From JABZIP01 sp052173355 (lineage in GTDB: Bacteria; Bacillota; Clostridia; Peptostreptococcales; Anaerovoracaceae), in assembly GCA_052173355.1 (NCBI GenBank), contig JBQMYS010000018.1, forward strand, positions 1 to 23,943: 23,943 nucleotides of DNA. Direction: 5' to 3'. Of this stretch, positions 1-8,504 are shown piece by piece (positions within the stretch are counted from its first letter, which is position 1; every line of letters begins with the position of its first letter). The notes beneath the pieces are model-generated. The model did not search any database, was not told the origin of the DNA, and saw only the letters and a program-made list of their open reading frames with translations. The translations under genes were made by a program, and so were the position numbers.

Positions 1-246
1 AAATACGATGAAGCGGACTATTTTTTAAAGCATACTTTGATTAGATATAAAGGACAGTGGGGTTTTGTAGAAAATGAATATTTGCTTAAGCCACAAGTTC
101 AAGATATGATTAAAAAAACGCTGAAAATGGATAAAATTTTTAAAATTGCATTGCCTGTAGTCGGTGTAAGTGTATTGATAATTATTGCAATAGTTGCTTT
201 GATGCTTTCAAAGAAGAAAAAGAATTCTATGGCTATCGAACTATGA
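1..246 (+). CDS. C-terminal fragment of a single-pass membrane protein, function unknown
   Basis: The reading frame is open from base 1, so the gene begins before the window and only the last 81 residues are visible. What can be seen is a soluble stretch with aromatic residues, then a hydrophobic segment of about 22 residues rich in Val and Ile (bases about 154-216), then a KKKK stop-transfer cluster and a short tail. This fits a C-terminal membrane anchor with the tail in the cytoplasm. The stop overlaps the queH start as ATGA, so the two are probably co-transcribed and translationally coupled. I do not recognise the family. A TTG at base 37 could in principle start a short 69-residue protein, but no ribosome binding site precedes it and the frame continues upstream. 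Confidence 0.6.
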   Translation, partial: KYDEADYFLKHTLIRYKGQWGFVENEYLLKPQVQDMIKKTLKMDKIFKIALPVVGVSVLIIIAIVALMLSKKKKNSMAIEL

Positions 247-818
247 AAAAGTTACTTTTACATAGTTGTTGCGGACCTTGCAGTACGGCTGTAATAGAAA
301 GACTTTTAGGGGAATTTGATATAACGGTTTTTTATTATAATCCCAATATAACAGATGAGCCGGAATATTTACATAGACGTGCAGAACAGGAAAAATTTTT
401 AAAAAAGCATAATGAAAAAGCGCCTGAAAATCAGGTTAAATTTTTGGAAGGCGATTATTTAGTGGAAGAATTTTACAAAGCGGCAAGCGGTTTTGAAAAT
501 GAAAGAGAAGGCGGGCTAAGATGTGCCAAGTGTTTTGAGCTTCGTTTGGAAAAAACCGCATATGCCGCGCGAGAATTTGATTTTGACGTCTTCGCGACAA
601 CGTTGACGGTAAGTCCGCACAAAAACTATAAGTTGATTTCGGAAATAGGAAACAGAATATCTAAAAAGTACAATGTTGATTTTCTTGATTTGGATTTTAA
701 GAAAAAGGCGGGATACCAAAGGAGCGTAGATCTTTCAAAAGAGTACGGCCTTTATAGACAAAATTATTGCGGTTGTGAATTTTCTAAATGGTTTTTGAGG
801 GATAATGAAGTACGTTGA
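243..818 (+). CDS. queH: Epoxyqueuosine reductase QueH
   Basis: QueH is the non-cobalamin epoxyqueuosine reductase that carries out the last step of queuosine synthesis in tRNA (epoxyqueuosine to queuosine). The 191-residue product is the usual family length (formerly DUF208). It shows the family's cysteine set: CCGPC at residues 9-13, CAKC at 94-97 and CGC at 176-178. These are the expected ligands for the iron-sulfur cluster and the adjacent metal. The start ATG overlaps the stop of the preceding gene (ATGA) and has only a weak upstream purine stretch, so translational coupling is likely. The 3' end overlaps priA by 14 nt. Family assignment is firm; the metal ligand roles are taken from the known family. 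Confidence 0.93.
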   Translation: MKKLLLHSCCGPCSTAVIERLLGEFDITVFYYNPNITDEPEYLHRRAEQEKFLKKHNEKAPENQVKFLEGDYLVEEFYKAASGFENEREGGLRCAKCFELRLEKTAYAAREFDFDVFATTLTVSPHKNYKLISEIGNRISKKYNVDFLDLDFKKKAGYQRSVDLSKEYGLYRQNYCGCEFSKWFLRDNEVR

Positions 819-2823
819 TGTAGTTGTGGCAAATTCAAACGAGAGTACGGATCGTTATTACACATATGAGTGCGAAGAAGATGGTATTAACGTAGGAAAT
901 CTTGTAAATGTAATGTTTGCAAGAACAAAAAAGCCGATTCTCGGGGTTGTTGTTAAAGTTTACGATGAAAAACCGAAAGAAGAAATTAAATATAGGCAGG
1001 TAATCGATATAAATCCCGAAGTTTCTTTAAACATGGAGATGGTATCAACTGCCGTTTTTTTGCGTGCTCGCTATCTTTGTAGATATATGGAAGCTTTAAG
1101 CTTGTTTTTCCCCAGTGGCAAACCTTCAAAACGCGGAATCAGGAGAGTGCCGTATAAGGGATTGGAAAAAAAATTAAAGTTGACGCGGAATTTAAAATTT
1201 GAATTAAATGATGAACAAATGCGAGCGTTTGAGTGTATAAAAGAAGATATGCTGGATGAAAAGGGCAGCATATTTTTAGTGCAAGGTATTACCGGAAGCG
1301 GAAAAACCGAACTTTACATAAAAAGTATTGAGTTTGCTGTTGAAAAAGGAAAGACAGCACTGGTACTTGTGCCGGAAATAACGCTGACAACTCAGATGGT
1401 ACTTCGCTTTGCAGAGCGATTCGGACTTGAAAATATAGCGGTTCTTCACAGCAGGTTGTCTTTGGGCGAACGGTATGATGAATGGCAAAGAATTAGAAAC
1501 GGCAAGGTGCGTATAGTAATCGGAGCACGCTCCGCAATTTTTGCACCGCTTGAAAATATAGGAATAATAGTTTTGGACGAGGAGCACGAAGCAAGTTATA
1601 AGTCGGATAAAACGCCTAAATATGAAACGGTGGATGTGGCAGTTAAAAGGGCTAAATATTATAATGCTGTGGTAATGCTCGGAAGCGCAACTCCAAGTAT
1701 AATTTCTAAAAAGCGCGCATTTGACGGTATATACAAGCTTATAAAATTAAATAAACGATATAACGGCAATAAATTACCTACAATCGAAGTGGTCGATATG
1801 AGGCAGGAACTGCGAATTGGAAATACGCACATGATTAGCAGTTTGCTTTATGAAAAAATCAGCAATATGCTTGAACTTAAAAAGCAGATTATTTTATTTT
1901 TAAACAGGCGCGGATATTCGACGGTTATTGTCTGTAAGGATTGCGGTATTGTAATGAAGTGTGAAAATTGCGATATTACGCTTACTTATCACAAAGAGGA
2001 CGGACTTGCGCATTGTCATTATTGCGGGAAAAAAGTAAGAGTTCCGAATATGTGCCCTAATTGCAGCTCAGATAGATTGCAAGGACTTGGAATGGGCACT
2101 GAAAAAGTGGAAGAACAGATATGCGAAATGTTTACGAAAGCTCGAGTTGAGAGATTGGATTTGGATAGTGCGCGCAAAAAAGGCAGTATAGAAAAAATAC
2201 TCGATGATTTTAACAATAATAAAATAAATATTTTGATAGGTACGCAGATTGTTGCTAAAGGACTTGATTTTAAAAATGTGGGGCTTGTAGGTGTAGTTCT
2301 TGCAGATACCGGACTTAATATACCGGATTTTAGAGCAAGCGAAAAGACGTTTCAGTTGATAACGCAGGTAGTCGGTAGAGCAGGTAGAGGCGATGAAGAA
2401 GGATGTGCGGTGGTGCAGACGTATCAGCCGCAAAACATAGCTATTACCTGTGCGGCAAAAAACGACTATGACGGATTTTACAAAGAGGAAATAGAGTTTA
2501 GAAAGCATATGATGTATCCTCCGTTTTGTGATTTGTTGCAGGTAATAGTTATATCCGATTCTGAGGGTGCGTGTATGAAAATATCTGCACAGCTATATGA
2601 AAAATTGATATTTGAATTAAAGAACATCGAAATAAGTGATGTATTTATGCCGCAAAAACTTTTGTGGAGTGAGCAAAAAGCGCATTATAGATACGGAATA
2701 CTGATAAAATGTCCGAAAAACAGCAGGCAGGATTGCCTGGGAGTAATTGCAAAATATAAATTTTTATATAATACGGATAAGAAAAACAAGGTGCAAATAG
2801 CGCTGGATGTAAACCCGTACTAA
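805..2823 (+). CDS. priA: Primosomal protein N' (replication restart helicase PriA)
   Basis: PriA recognises abandoned replication forks and, as a 3'-to-5' superfamily 2 helicase, reloads the replisome. Visible in the 672-residue product are an N-terminal 3'-DNA-binding domain (about 1-105), Walker A GITGSGKTE (161-169), a DEEH box (258-261) and a GSAT motif (293-296). The zinc-binding region has all eight cysteines in four pairs (377/380, 386/389, 404/407, 417/420), and the helicase motif with QVVGRAGRG lies near 521-529. The N-terminus aligns with the normal start of the family, although the protein is somewhat shorter than many homologues (often 720-800). ATG 805 is preceded by GAGGGAT and lies 14 nt inside queH. 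A gap of 135 nt with a promoter follows, so priA probably ends the upstream transcription unit or is read through. Confidence 0.96.
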   Translation: MKYVDVVVANSNESTDRYYTYECEEDGINVGNLVNVMFARTKKPILGVVVKVYDEKPKEEIKYRQVIDINPEVSLNMEMVSTAVFLRARYLCRYMEALSLFFPSGKPSKRGIRRVPYKGLEKKLKLTRNLKFELNDEQMRAFECIKEDMLDEKGSIFLVQGITGSGKTELYIKSIEFAVEKGKTALVLVPEITLTTQMVLRFAERFGLENIAVLHSRLSLGERYDEWQRIRNGKVRIVIGARSAIFAPLENIGIIVLDEEHEASYKSDKTPKYETVDVAVKRAKYYNAVVMLGSATPSIISKKRAFDGIYKLIKLNKRYNGNKLPTIEVVDMRQELRIGNTHMISSLLYEKISNMLELKKQIILFLNRRGYSTVIVCKDCGIVMKCENCDITLTYHKEDGLAHCHYCGKKVRVPNMCPNCSSDRLQGLGMGTEKVEEQICEMFTKARVERLDLDSARKKGSIEKILDDFNNNKINILIGTQIVAKGLDFKNVGLVGVVLADTGLNIPDFRASEKTFQLITQVVGRAGRGDEEGCAVVQTYQPQNIAITCAAKNDYDGFYKEEIEFRKHMMYPPFCDLLQVIVISDSEGACMKISAQLYEKLIFELKNIEISDVFMPQKLLWSEQKAHYRYGILIKCPKNSRQDCLGVIAKYKFLYNTDKKNKVQIALDVNPY

Positions 2824-2858
2824 CTTTGTTAAAAAAATATCAAACATTCGGTTGATTA

Positions 2859-2887
2859 TTGAAAACAAGGCGCGTATGTGATAAAAT
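2859..2887 (+). promoter_or_regulatory. Sigma-A promoter for the def-fmt-rsmB-prpC-prkC-rsgA-rpe operon
   Basis: The -35 box is TTGAAA (2859-2864), followed by exactly 17 nt and a -10 box TAAAAT (2882-2887), with an upstream TG one base before the -10 (extended -10). Transcription should begin near 2894, leaving a leader of about 65 nt before def. The match is one base off consensus in each box. It sits in the only sizeable gap between priA and rpe. The call rests on sequence match only. Confidence 0.7.
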
Positions 2888-2958
2888 ATGGGGTATTAAA
2901 GTATTATGAAACTTACTATAAAGTGAGCAGTCAGATCATAATAAAAGCGGAGGTGCAT

Positions 2959-3447
2959 ATGGCGTTAAGGAATCTTGTATTTGAAGGGGATCCTATATTA
3001 AGAAAAAAGAGCAAAGAAGTAAAAAATGTTGATGACAGGATTCGAATGATACTTGATGACATGATTGAAACTATGCGTGCAAGTAACGGTTGCGGTATAG
3101 CCGCACCGCAGGTAGGAATATTGAAAAGGATGTTTGTAATCGAACCGGAACCGGATAAAATAATAGAACTTGTGAATCCGCAAATCGTTGAGCAGAGCGG
3201 TTCAGCTTTTGAGTATGAGGGGTGTCTTTCAGTACCTGAACTGGTTGGGAAAGTCGAACGTCCTACATATATAAAGATACGCGGTCTTAATAGATTTGGG
3301 AAAGAAGTGGAGTACGAAGCTTACGATTTTGAAGCTTCGGCTTTTTGCCATGAAAACGATCATTTGGATGGAATTCTTTATATCGACAAAGCTGAAGATA
3401 TTAGAACTGCCGATGAACTTGCAAGTGAGGAAGAAGCCCATGGATAA
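2959..3447 (+). CDS. def: Peptide deformylase
   Basis: Def removes the formyl group from the N-terminal methionine of new proteins, using a metal ion (usually Fe2+). All three family motifs are present: GCGIAAPQVG, EGCLS and HENDH (HEXXH type), which supply the Cys and two His metal ligands and the catalytic Glu. I start the gene at ATG 2959 because GGAGGTG lies at 2949-2955 with good spacing, and the family's typical N-terminus follows (ALRNLVFEGDPILRKK). A longer frame from GTG 2878 adds 27 unconserved residues and begins inside the promoter, so it is rejected. The product is 162 residues, slightly longer than the usual 150. The 3' end overlaps fmt by 8 nt, which fits Fmt adding the formyl group that Def removes. 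Confidence 0.95.
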   Translation: MALRNLVFEGDPILRKKSKEVKNVDDRIRMILDDMIETMRASNGCGIAAPQVGILKRMFVIEPEPDKIIELVNPQIVEQSGSAFEYEGCLSVPELVGKVERPTYIKIRGLNRFGKEVEYEAYDFEASAFCHENDHLDGILYIDKAEDIRTADELASEEEAHG

Positions 3448-4396
3448 AATCTGTTCCCGCAAAGAAAAAATTGTTTTCATGGGGACTTCAGGGTTTGCGG
3501 AAGTTGCACTGCGCGCACTGTGTAAGGCAGGGTATGATGTCGGAATGGTAATTACAAAGGCTGACGTGCAGAAAAATAGAGGTAAAAAACTGCTTGCCTG
3601 TGAAGTTAAGAAAACGGCATCTGAACTTGGACTTACAGTATTACAGCCGGAAAAACTTACCGGTAATGACGAAGTTTATGATGAACTTTTGAAATATGCC
3701 CCGGATGTTATAGTGGTAGCGCAATATGGAAAAATTTTACCAAAAGAAATCATAGATTTGCCTAGATACGGATGTATAAATATCCATGCATCACTTTTAC
3801 CTAAATTTCGGGGTGCGGCACCTATTCAAAGAGCGATAATGTCGGGAGATGAGATAACAGGAGTTACACTTATGAAAATGGATCTCGGTCTTGATACAGG
3901 GGATATTATTGCTAAAAATAGTGTACCTATAGGTAAAAAAAATGCGAACGAGCTTTTTGAGGAACTTGCGAAAGTCGGTGCTGATTTACTGTTAAAAATG
4001 TTGCCTTCGATATTTGAAGGAACTGCAAGCTTTGAAAAACAAGATGAAGCTTGCGCTACATATGCGCAAATGATTGAAAAAAGCGAGGGGAAATTGGACT
4101 TTTCAAAATCTGCGAAGGTTTTAGAGCGTCAGATTAGAGCTATACCGTCTTATACATACTGTGATGGTGAATTGTTAAAAATTTGGCAAAGTGAGGCTTA
4201 TGAGGATTTGGAAAATGACAAAAAAGCTAATGTCCCAAATGGTGGGATTACGGAAATATCAAAAAAAATATTAAAGGTCAAATGCGGTCAAGGTGAACTG
4301 TCGTTTACCGAAGTGCAAATGCCGGGGAAAAAAAGGATAAGCGTAGCGGATTTTTTAAATGGAAATCAGCTTAGAGCGGATACGGTTTTCGGATAG
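3440..4396 (+). CDS. fmt: Methionyl-tRNA formyltransferase
   Basis: Fmt transfers a formyl group from 10-formyl-tetrahydrofolate to Met-tRNA(fMet), making the initiator for translation. The 318-residue product has the Rossmann-type N-terminus (KIVFMGTSGFAEVALRAL), the family signature SLLPKFRGAAPIQRAI with the catalytic Asn-His-Asp context (INIHASLLP), and LDTGDI. A C-terminal OB-like tRNA-binding domain follows (about residues 210-318). ATG 3440 overlaps the def stop by 8 nt and is preceded by GAGGAAG at a proper distance. The frame is open further upstream to 3296, but that part only reads through def in another frame and shows no family similarity. Confidence 0.96.
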   Translation: MDKICSRKEKIVFMGTSGFAEVALRALCKAGYDVGMVITKADVQKNRGKKLLACEVKKTASELGLTVLQPEKLTGNDEVYDELLKYAPDVIVVAQYGKILPKEIIDLPRYGCINIHASLLPKFRGAAPIQRAIMSGDEITGVTLMKMDLGLDTGDIIAKNSVPIGKKNANELFEELAKVGADLLLKMLPSIFEGTASFEKQDEACATYAQMIEKSEGKLDFSKSAKVLERQIRAIPSYTYCDGELLKIWQSEAYEDLENDKKANVPNGGITEISKKILKVKCGQGELSFTEVQMPGKKRISVADFLNGNQLRADTVFG

Positions 4397-4443
4397 CTAC
4401 TATGATTTCATATAATAAGATAGAGTATAAATTTCATAAATTT

Positions 4444-4488
4444 GGAAAAGGAAAAGGAAAAGGAAAGGAAAAGGAAAGGAAAAGGAAA
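4444..4488 (+). repeat. Purine-only GGAAA(A) tandem repeat in the rsmB leader
   Basis: Eight head-to-tail units cover 45 nt: GGAAAA three times, then GGAAA, GGAAAA, GGAAA, GGAAAA, GGAAA. The tract ends six bases before the rsmB start codon (4495). Its last unit supplies the Shine-Dalgarno site and each unit resembles a Shine-Dalgarno core. Read in the frame from ATG 4402 it would encode a run of Gly, Lys, Glu and Arg. The mix of 5-nt and 6-nt units points to slipped-strand changes in the past. Confidence 0.85.
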
Positions 4489-4494
4489 TTTAAA

Positions 4495-5790
4495 ATGGAT
4501 GCAAATAGAAAAACAGCGTATTATGCGCTTCTTGATGTTGAAGCAAAAAAATCGTATTCGAATATAGCACTGAATCACCATATTATATGTGGAAAACCCA
4601 GCAAGCCGTCGTTTGTAAGGGAACTTGTTTACGGTGTACTGGAAAATAAGAAACTTCTTGATTACATTATCGGACAGTTTGTTGAAAATGGCGCAGAGAG
4701 TTTAAAAACTGCGGATTTAATAGTGCTTGAAATGGGAATTTACCAGCTTGGATATATGAATTCAGTACCGGAGTATGCGGCGGTAAACGAGAGTGTTGCA
4801 CTTGCAAAAAGATTTTGTCGCGGTAGAGACGGTATGATAAATGCAGTTCTTAGAAGTTATATTAGAGATAAGCTCAACATAAATTTCCCGGACAGATCGG
4901 AAGATGAAATTAGATATTTATCTGTCAGATACTCTTGCGAGGAGTGGATTGTTTCAATGTGGGTAGATCAATACGGAATTGAGGAAACAGAAAAGATACT
5001 TGCAGCATCACAAGGAAATCCGGGACTTATAATCAGAGTTAACAGTTTAAAAACAGGAAAAGAAGATTTAGCTCGCAGATTACAGGAGCGAGGCTTTGAG
5101 GTTAAAAACAGTACGATATGTGACAGTGCGTTAAAAGTGACAAAAGGTAACGGAATACTTGACGGGCAGCTTTACAAAAACGGTCTGTTTTCTATACAGG
5201 ATGAAAGCTCTATGAAAACTGTTGAAATGTTTGATCCAAAACCGGGTGAAACAATAATAGATGTTTGCGCGGCACCGGGAGGAAAAACTCTCGCAATAGC
5301 TGAACGCATGAGCAACAGAGGAGAGATACTTGCAACAGATATATACCTAAGAAAGCTTGCCATTATAAATAAAGAAGCTGAAAGACTTGGTATTTCAATA
5401 GTACGCACGTGGCCATGGGATGCGACAAAAGTGGATTCGGATTTACTTCAAAAAGCGGATAGGGTACTTGCAGACGTACCTTGTTCAGGACTGGGTGTTA
5501 TAAGAAGAAAACCGGAAGTTAAATATAAGAAAAAGATTTATGAATTTGACAGTTTGCCTAGAAAGCAACTTGAAATATTGAAAGTTGCTGCGCAGTACGT
5601 AAAAGTGGGCGGCATATTGCAGTATAGCACTTGCACTATCAATAAAAACGAAAATGAAAAAATTATAAAGGAGTTTTTGCGCAAGAATAAAAGCTTTGTG
5701 ATACTTGAAGAAAAGCAGTTCATGCCGCATATTGACGGAACTGACGGATTTTATGTTTGCAAAATGCTAAAAGATGGAAGTTTGATTTAA
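4495..5790 (+). CDS. rsmB: 16S rRNA m5C967 methyltransferase RsmB
   Basis: RsmB (Sun/Fmu) methylates C967 of 16S rRNA with S-adenosylmethionine. The 431-residue product has an N-terminal NusB-like RNA-binding domain (about 1-130) and a C-terminal Rossmann methyltransferase. The latter carries the SAM site VCAAPGGKTLAIAE, the motif IV loop ADVPCSGLG and the motif VI loop YSTCTINKNENE. The PC and TC cysteines are the two used by RNA m5C methyltransferases. I start at ATG 4495 because the product then begins with a typical RsmB N-terminus (NRKTAYYALLDVE). Starting at ATG 4402 would add a 31-residue low-complexity Lys/Gly/Glu leader. It lies 98 nt after fmt, with a repeat tract between, and 12 nt before prpC. 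The rlmN gene that usually follows in Clostridia is not here. Confidence 0.95.
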   Translation: MDANRKTAYYALLDVEAKKSYSNIALNHHIICGKPSKPSFVRELVYGVLENKKLLDYIIGQFVENGAESLKTADLIVLEMGIYQLGYMNSVPEYAAVNESVALAKRFCRGRDGMINAVLRSYIRDKLNINFPDRSEDEIRYLSVRYSCEEWIVSMWVDQYGIEETEKILAASQGNPGLIIRVNSLKTGKEDLARRLQERGFEVKNSTICDSALKVTKGNGILDGQLYKNGLFSIQDESSMKTVEMFDPKPGETIIDVCAAPGGKTLAIAERMSNRGEILATDIYLRKLAIINKEAERLGISIVRTWPWDATKVDSDLLQKADRVLADVPCSGLGVIRRKPEVKYKKKIYEFDSLPRKQLEILKVAAQYVKVGGILQYSTCTINKNENEKIIKEFLRKNKSFVILEEKQFMPHIDGTDGFYVCKMLKDGSLI

Positions 5791-5802
5791 TTAGGAGATG
5801 AG

Positions 5803-6531
5803 ATGGTTCAGGTAGGGGTAAAGACCGATAGAGGGCTGAAACGAGGAAACAATGAAGATGCATTTTTTGTAATTCCTGAAGACAGGGTTTACATGATAGC
5901 TGACGGACTGGGTGGGTACAGTTCAGGAGAGGTGGCAAGCAGACAAACTGTTTCTATTTTAGCTGATTACATAAAGGAAAACCCGATTTCCAAATTGCTG
6001 GGAAAAGAAGATATATGCGATTACATTGTTGAAGCTATACAAAAGGTAAACAGGCAGATATGGGAACTTGCAAATAGCAAAAAAGAATATAAAGACATGG
6101 CAACTACGCTTGTTTTTGTTTATATAAAAAATGACAAAGCATATATTGCAAATGTCGGGGACAGCAGAGCATATTTGTTTAGAAGTGAGAGGATGCGGCA
6201 AGTGACGGAAGATCACAGCATAGTAGCAGATATGATAGCAAGAGGAATGCTCAGCAAAGAAGAAGCACGCGTGCATCCTGACAGAAATCAGCTCACAAAG
6301 GCGATTGGTGCGCAAGAATATGTTATACCGAATGTATATGAAATAAAGCTAAAAGCAAATGATTTGATTTTGCTTTGCACAGATGGACTTTACGCTGAGC
6401 TTTCAGATGAGGAAATATCAGATATTTTGAATCGAAAAGAAACGATGTCTGAAATATGCACGCAACTTGTGACAGAGGCGAACAGAGCGGGAGGACATGA
6501 TAATATAACTGTGGTTTGCCTAAAATTGTAA
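5803..6531 (+). CDS. prpC: PP2C-family Ser/Thr protein phosphatase (PrpC/Stp)
   Basis: This is the partner phosphatase of the PASTA kinase encoded next to it; it removes phosphate from PrkC and its targets using Mn2+ or Mg2+. The 242-residue product has the full PP2C set: RGLKRGNNEDAF (Glu18, Asp19), IADGLGGYSSGE (Asp34, Gly35), NVGDSRAYLF (117-126), TDGLY (Asp194) and GGHDNITVV (Asp233, Asn234). The GLGGY version of the usual GMGGH is a conservative variation. ATG 5803 is preceded by TAGGAG. The gene lies 12 nt after rsmB and 29 nt before prkC, so the pair is co-transcribed. It is a cytoplasmic protein with no signal or membrane segment. Confidence 0.95.
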   Translation: MVQVGVKTDRGLKRGNNEDAFFVIPEDRVYMIADGLGGYSSGEVASRQTVSILADYIKENPISKLLGKEDICDYIVEAIQKVNRQIWELANSKKEYKDMATTLVFVYIKNDKAYIANVGDSRAYLFRSERMRQVTEDHSIVADMIARGMLSKEEARVHPDRNQLTKAIGAQEYVIPNVYEIKLKANDLILLCTDGLYAELSDEEISDILNRKETMSEICTQLVTEANRAGGHDNITVVCLKL

Positions 6532-6560
6532 TAATCGTAAAACGAATCGGAGGATAGCAG

Positions 6561-8504
6561 ATGAGTAGAAGCTTAGATGGCCGCTACGAGATATTGGAAC
6601 AAATTGGTGAAGGCGGTATGGCGGTTGTATACAAAGCGCGTGATACACTTTTGAACAGAGATGTTGCTGTCAAAATTCTTAAACCTGAATATACAAAAAA
6701 TGTTAAGCTTGTAGATAATTTCAAGAGAGAGTCGCAGGCGGCGGCGAGGCTGGTGCATCAAAATATAGTTGGAGTTTATGACGTAGGCAGGCAAGGCAAT
6801 ATCAATTATATTGTAATGGAGCTTGTAGAAGGTGAAATCCTAAGTGACTATATAGCGAAAAATGCACCGCTGGATTATAAAATCGTAGTGGATATAGGAA
6901 AGCAAATTGCAGCAGGACTTGCGTTTGCTCATAAAAACAACGTGATACACAAGGATATAAAGCCACAAAATGTTTTGCTTACAAATGAGGGAATAGCAAA
7001 AATTACAGATTTTGGAATAGCAAAAATTGAGGGTAGAGCAACAATAGTGGGGAATGCCGATACGGTAATGGGATCGGTACATTACTTTTCACCGGAGCAG
7101 GCAAGAGGCGGTTATGTAGATGAAAAATCGGATATATATTCGCTTGGTATAGTGCTTTATGAAATGATTACAGGTAAAGTGCCGTTTGATGGAGATAATC
7201 CTGTAAATATAGCATTGATGCAGATAAATGAGGAGATGATTCCGCCATCAAAGCTTGTTGACGGAGTTCCGCCGGTGCTTGAACAGATAATTTTGAAGGC
7301 TACGAATAAAATCCAAATAAGCAGGTTTAAGACTGCAAATGAGATGCTCGAAGCTTTGAGAAATGTGGAATTGATTTCAAGCATAGTGGGGGATTCTGTA
7401 TATTTAAATGCAGGTATTCAAAAAGATGGAATGATTGAGTATTCTGAAGTTGAAAAGCCGGAAGCTGAAGAAATTACAGAATACAAAAAATCCAAGATTA
7501 TACGTAGAACTAATAAAGAAAAGAAAAAGGAAAGATCAAACGGCAAGCCTTTATTTTCAAGATTGCAAATTATAGCTATAGTGGCGGCTTTGATTTTTGC
7601 TATACCTGCAGCTCTGTTTTTGCATGGAATATTCAGTAGTGAGAAGTCTTTTAGAATTCCGGACGTTCAGGGAAAAACTGTAGAAGAAGCAAGAGAATTA
7701 TTGCAAGAAAAGGGCCTTCAGCTTAAAGAAGGAGATGAAGTTTACAGCAAGGAAGTTGATGAGGGGAAAATAGTTTCACAAACTCCTGAAAGCGGTAAAA
7801 AAACCAAGCCCGGAAAAATTATCACTGTAAGCATAAGTAAAGGTACAAAAGAGGGAACTGTACCGAATTTGATGGGAAAAAGCTTTGATGAAGCGGTTGC
7901 ACTTATAAATAAACATGGGTATTCTGTCGGAGATGTTTCAGTTAAAGATAGTGATGAACCTAAAGATACCGTAATATCACAAAATCCTAAGGCGGGAAAA
8001 ACTGCAAAAGCAGGCGACACAATAGAATTTACGGTAAGTAAAGGCAAAGTGCCGGGACAAACCAATATGCCTAAGCTTTTGGGTATGACGCTTGAAGAAG
8101 CAAAAAAAGCTATGCGTGAAGCGGGGCTAGAAATAGGCAGTATAGAGGAAACTCAAAGTACGGTGTATCCTGCAAATCAAATAGCATGGCAATCTGTTGC
8201 ATCAAATAAAGACGTTTTAGAAGGAACAAAAGTAGATATAAAAGTAAGTACAGGATCTGAACCGAAGCCGATTGTGCTGGATATTGATTATTCGGAAGCG
8301 AAAAACGATGTGTTTTTTATAACAGTTACCGTTACAGATGAAAACGGAACGTTTAACTTAATATCAAGAGAACAGCGGTTCAAGGCCGATGCAAGAGAAT
8401 CCGTAGTACTTTCAGGTCAAGGAAAAGGATCGGTAACGGTATTGTTTGATAATGAAGTTGTTATTAAAAAATCGGTAAACTTTGCAAACGGAGCAATAGA
8501 TTGA
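6561..8504 (+). CDS. prkC: Membrane Ser/Thr protein kinase with PASTA domains (PrkC/Stk)
   Basis: PrkC-type kinases sense muropeptides or lipid II outside the cell and phosphorylate cell-wall, division and translation proteins inside. The 647-residue product has a cytoplasmic kinase domain (about 8-270) with GEGGMAVVYKA (P-loop), Lys38 in VKIL, the catalytic loop HKDIKPQN (130-137), DFG (150-152) and SPEQARGG. A basic juxtamembrane stretch (309-328) leads to one membrane helix (about 335-357). Three PASTA repeats follow outside (about 363-428, 432-495, 502-566), then an 80-residue beta-rich tail (567-647). The catalytic loop has HKD rather than the usual HRD. GGAGG at 6549-6553 serves ATG 6561. 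The stop overlaps the rsgA start by one base. Confidence 0.96.
   Translation: MSRSLDGRYEILEQIGEGGMAVVYKARDTLLNRDVAVKILKPEYTKNVKLVDNFKRESQAAARLVHQNIVGVYDVGRQGNINYIVMELVEGEILSDYIAKNAPLDYKIVVDIGKQIAAGLAFAHKNNVIHKDIKPQNVLLTNEGIAKITDFGIAKIEGRATIVGNADTVMGSVHYFSPEQARGGYVDEKSDIYSLGIVLYEMITGKVPFDGDNPVNIALMQINEEMIPPSKLVDGVPPVLEQIILKATNKIQISRFKTANEMLEALRNVELISSIVGDSVYLNAGIQKDGMIEYSEVEKPEAEEITEYKKSKIIRRTNKEKKKERSNGKPLFSRLQIIAIVAALIFAIPAALFLHGIFSSEKSFRIPDVQGKTVEEARELLQEKGLQLKEGDEVYSKEVDEGKIVSQTPESGKKTKPGKIITVSISKGTKEGTVPNLMGKSFDEAVALINKHGYSVGDVSVKDSDEPKDTVISQNPKAGKTAKAGDTIEFTVSKGKVPGQTNMPKLLGMTLEEAKKAMREAGLEIGSIEETQSTVYPANQIAWQSVASNKDVLEGTKVDIKVSTGSEPKPIVLDIDYSEAKNDVFFITVTVTDENGTFNLISREQRFKADARESVVLSGQGKGSVTVLFDNEVVIKKSVNFANGAID

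Noticed and set aside
2068..2508. 146-residue open frame on the minus strand inside priA
   Set aside because: Antisense shadow of a well-supported gene, with low-complexity Phe/Ile/Tyr content and no motif.
2878..2958. 27-residue N-terminal extension of peptide deformylase from GTG 2878
   Set aside because: It begins inside the promoter -10 region, has no ribosome binding site, and the extra residues are not part of the Def family; ATG 2959 has a strong GGAGGTG.
3296..3439. Upstream part of the fmt frame inside def
   Set aside because: It is the out-of-frame shadow of def and shows no Fmt similarity; Fmt N-terminal sequence begins just after ATG 3440.
4444..4488. CRISPR-like or minisatellite array
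   Set aside because: The units are only 5-6 nt with no spacers; it is a simple purine repeat.
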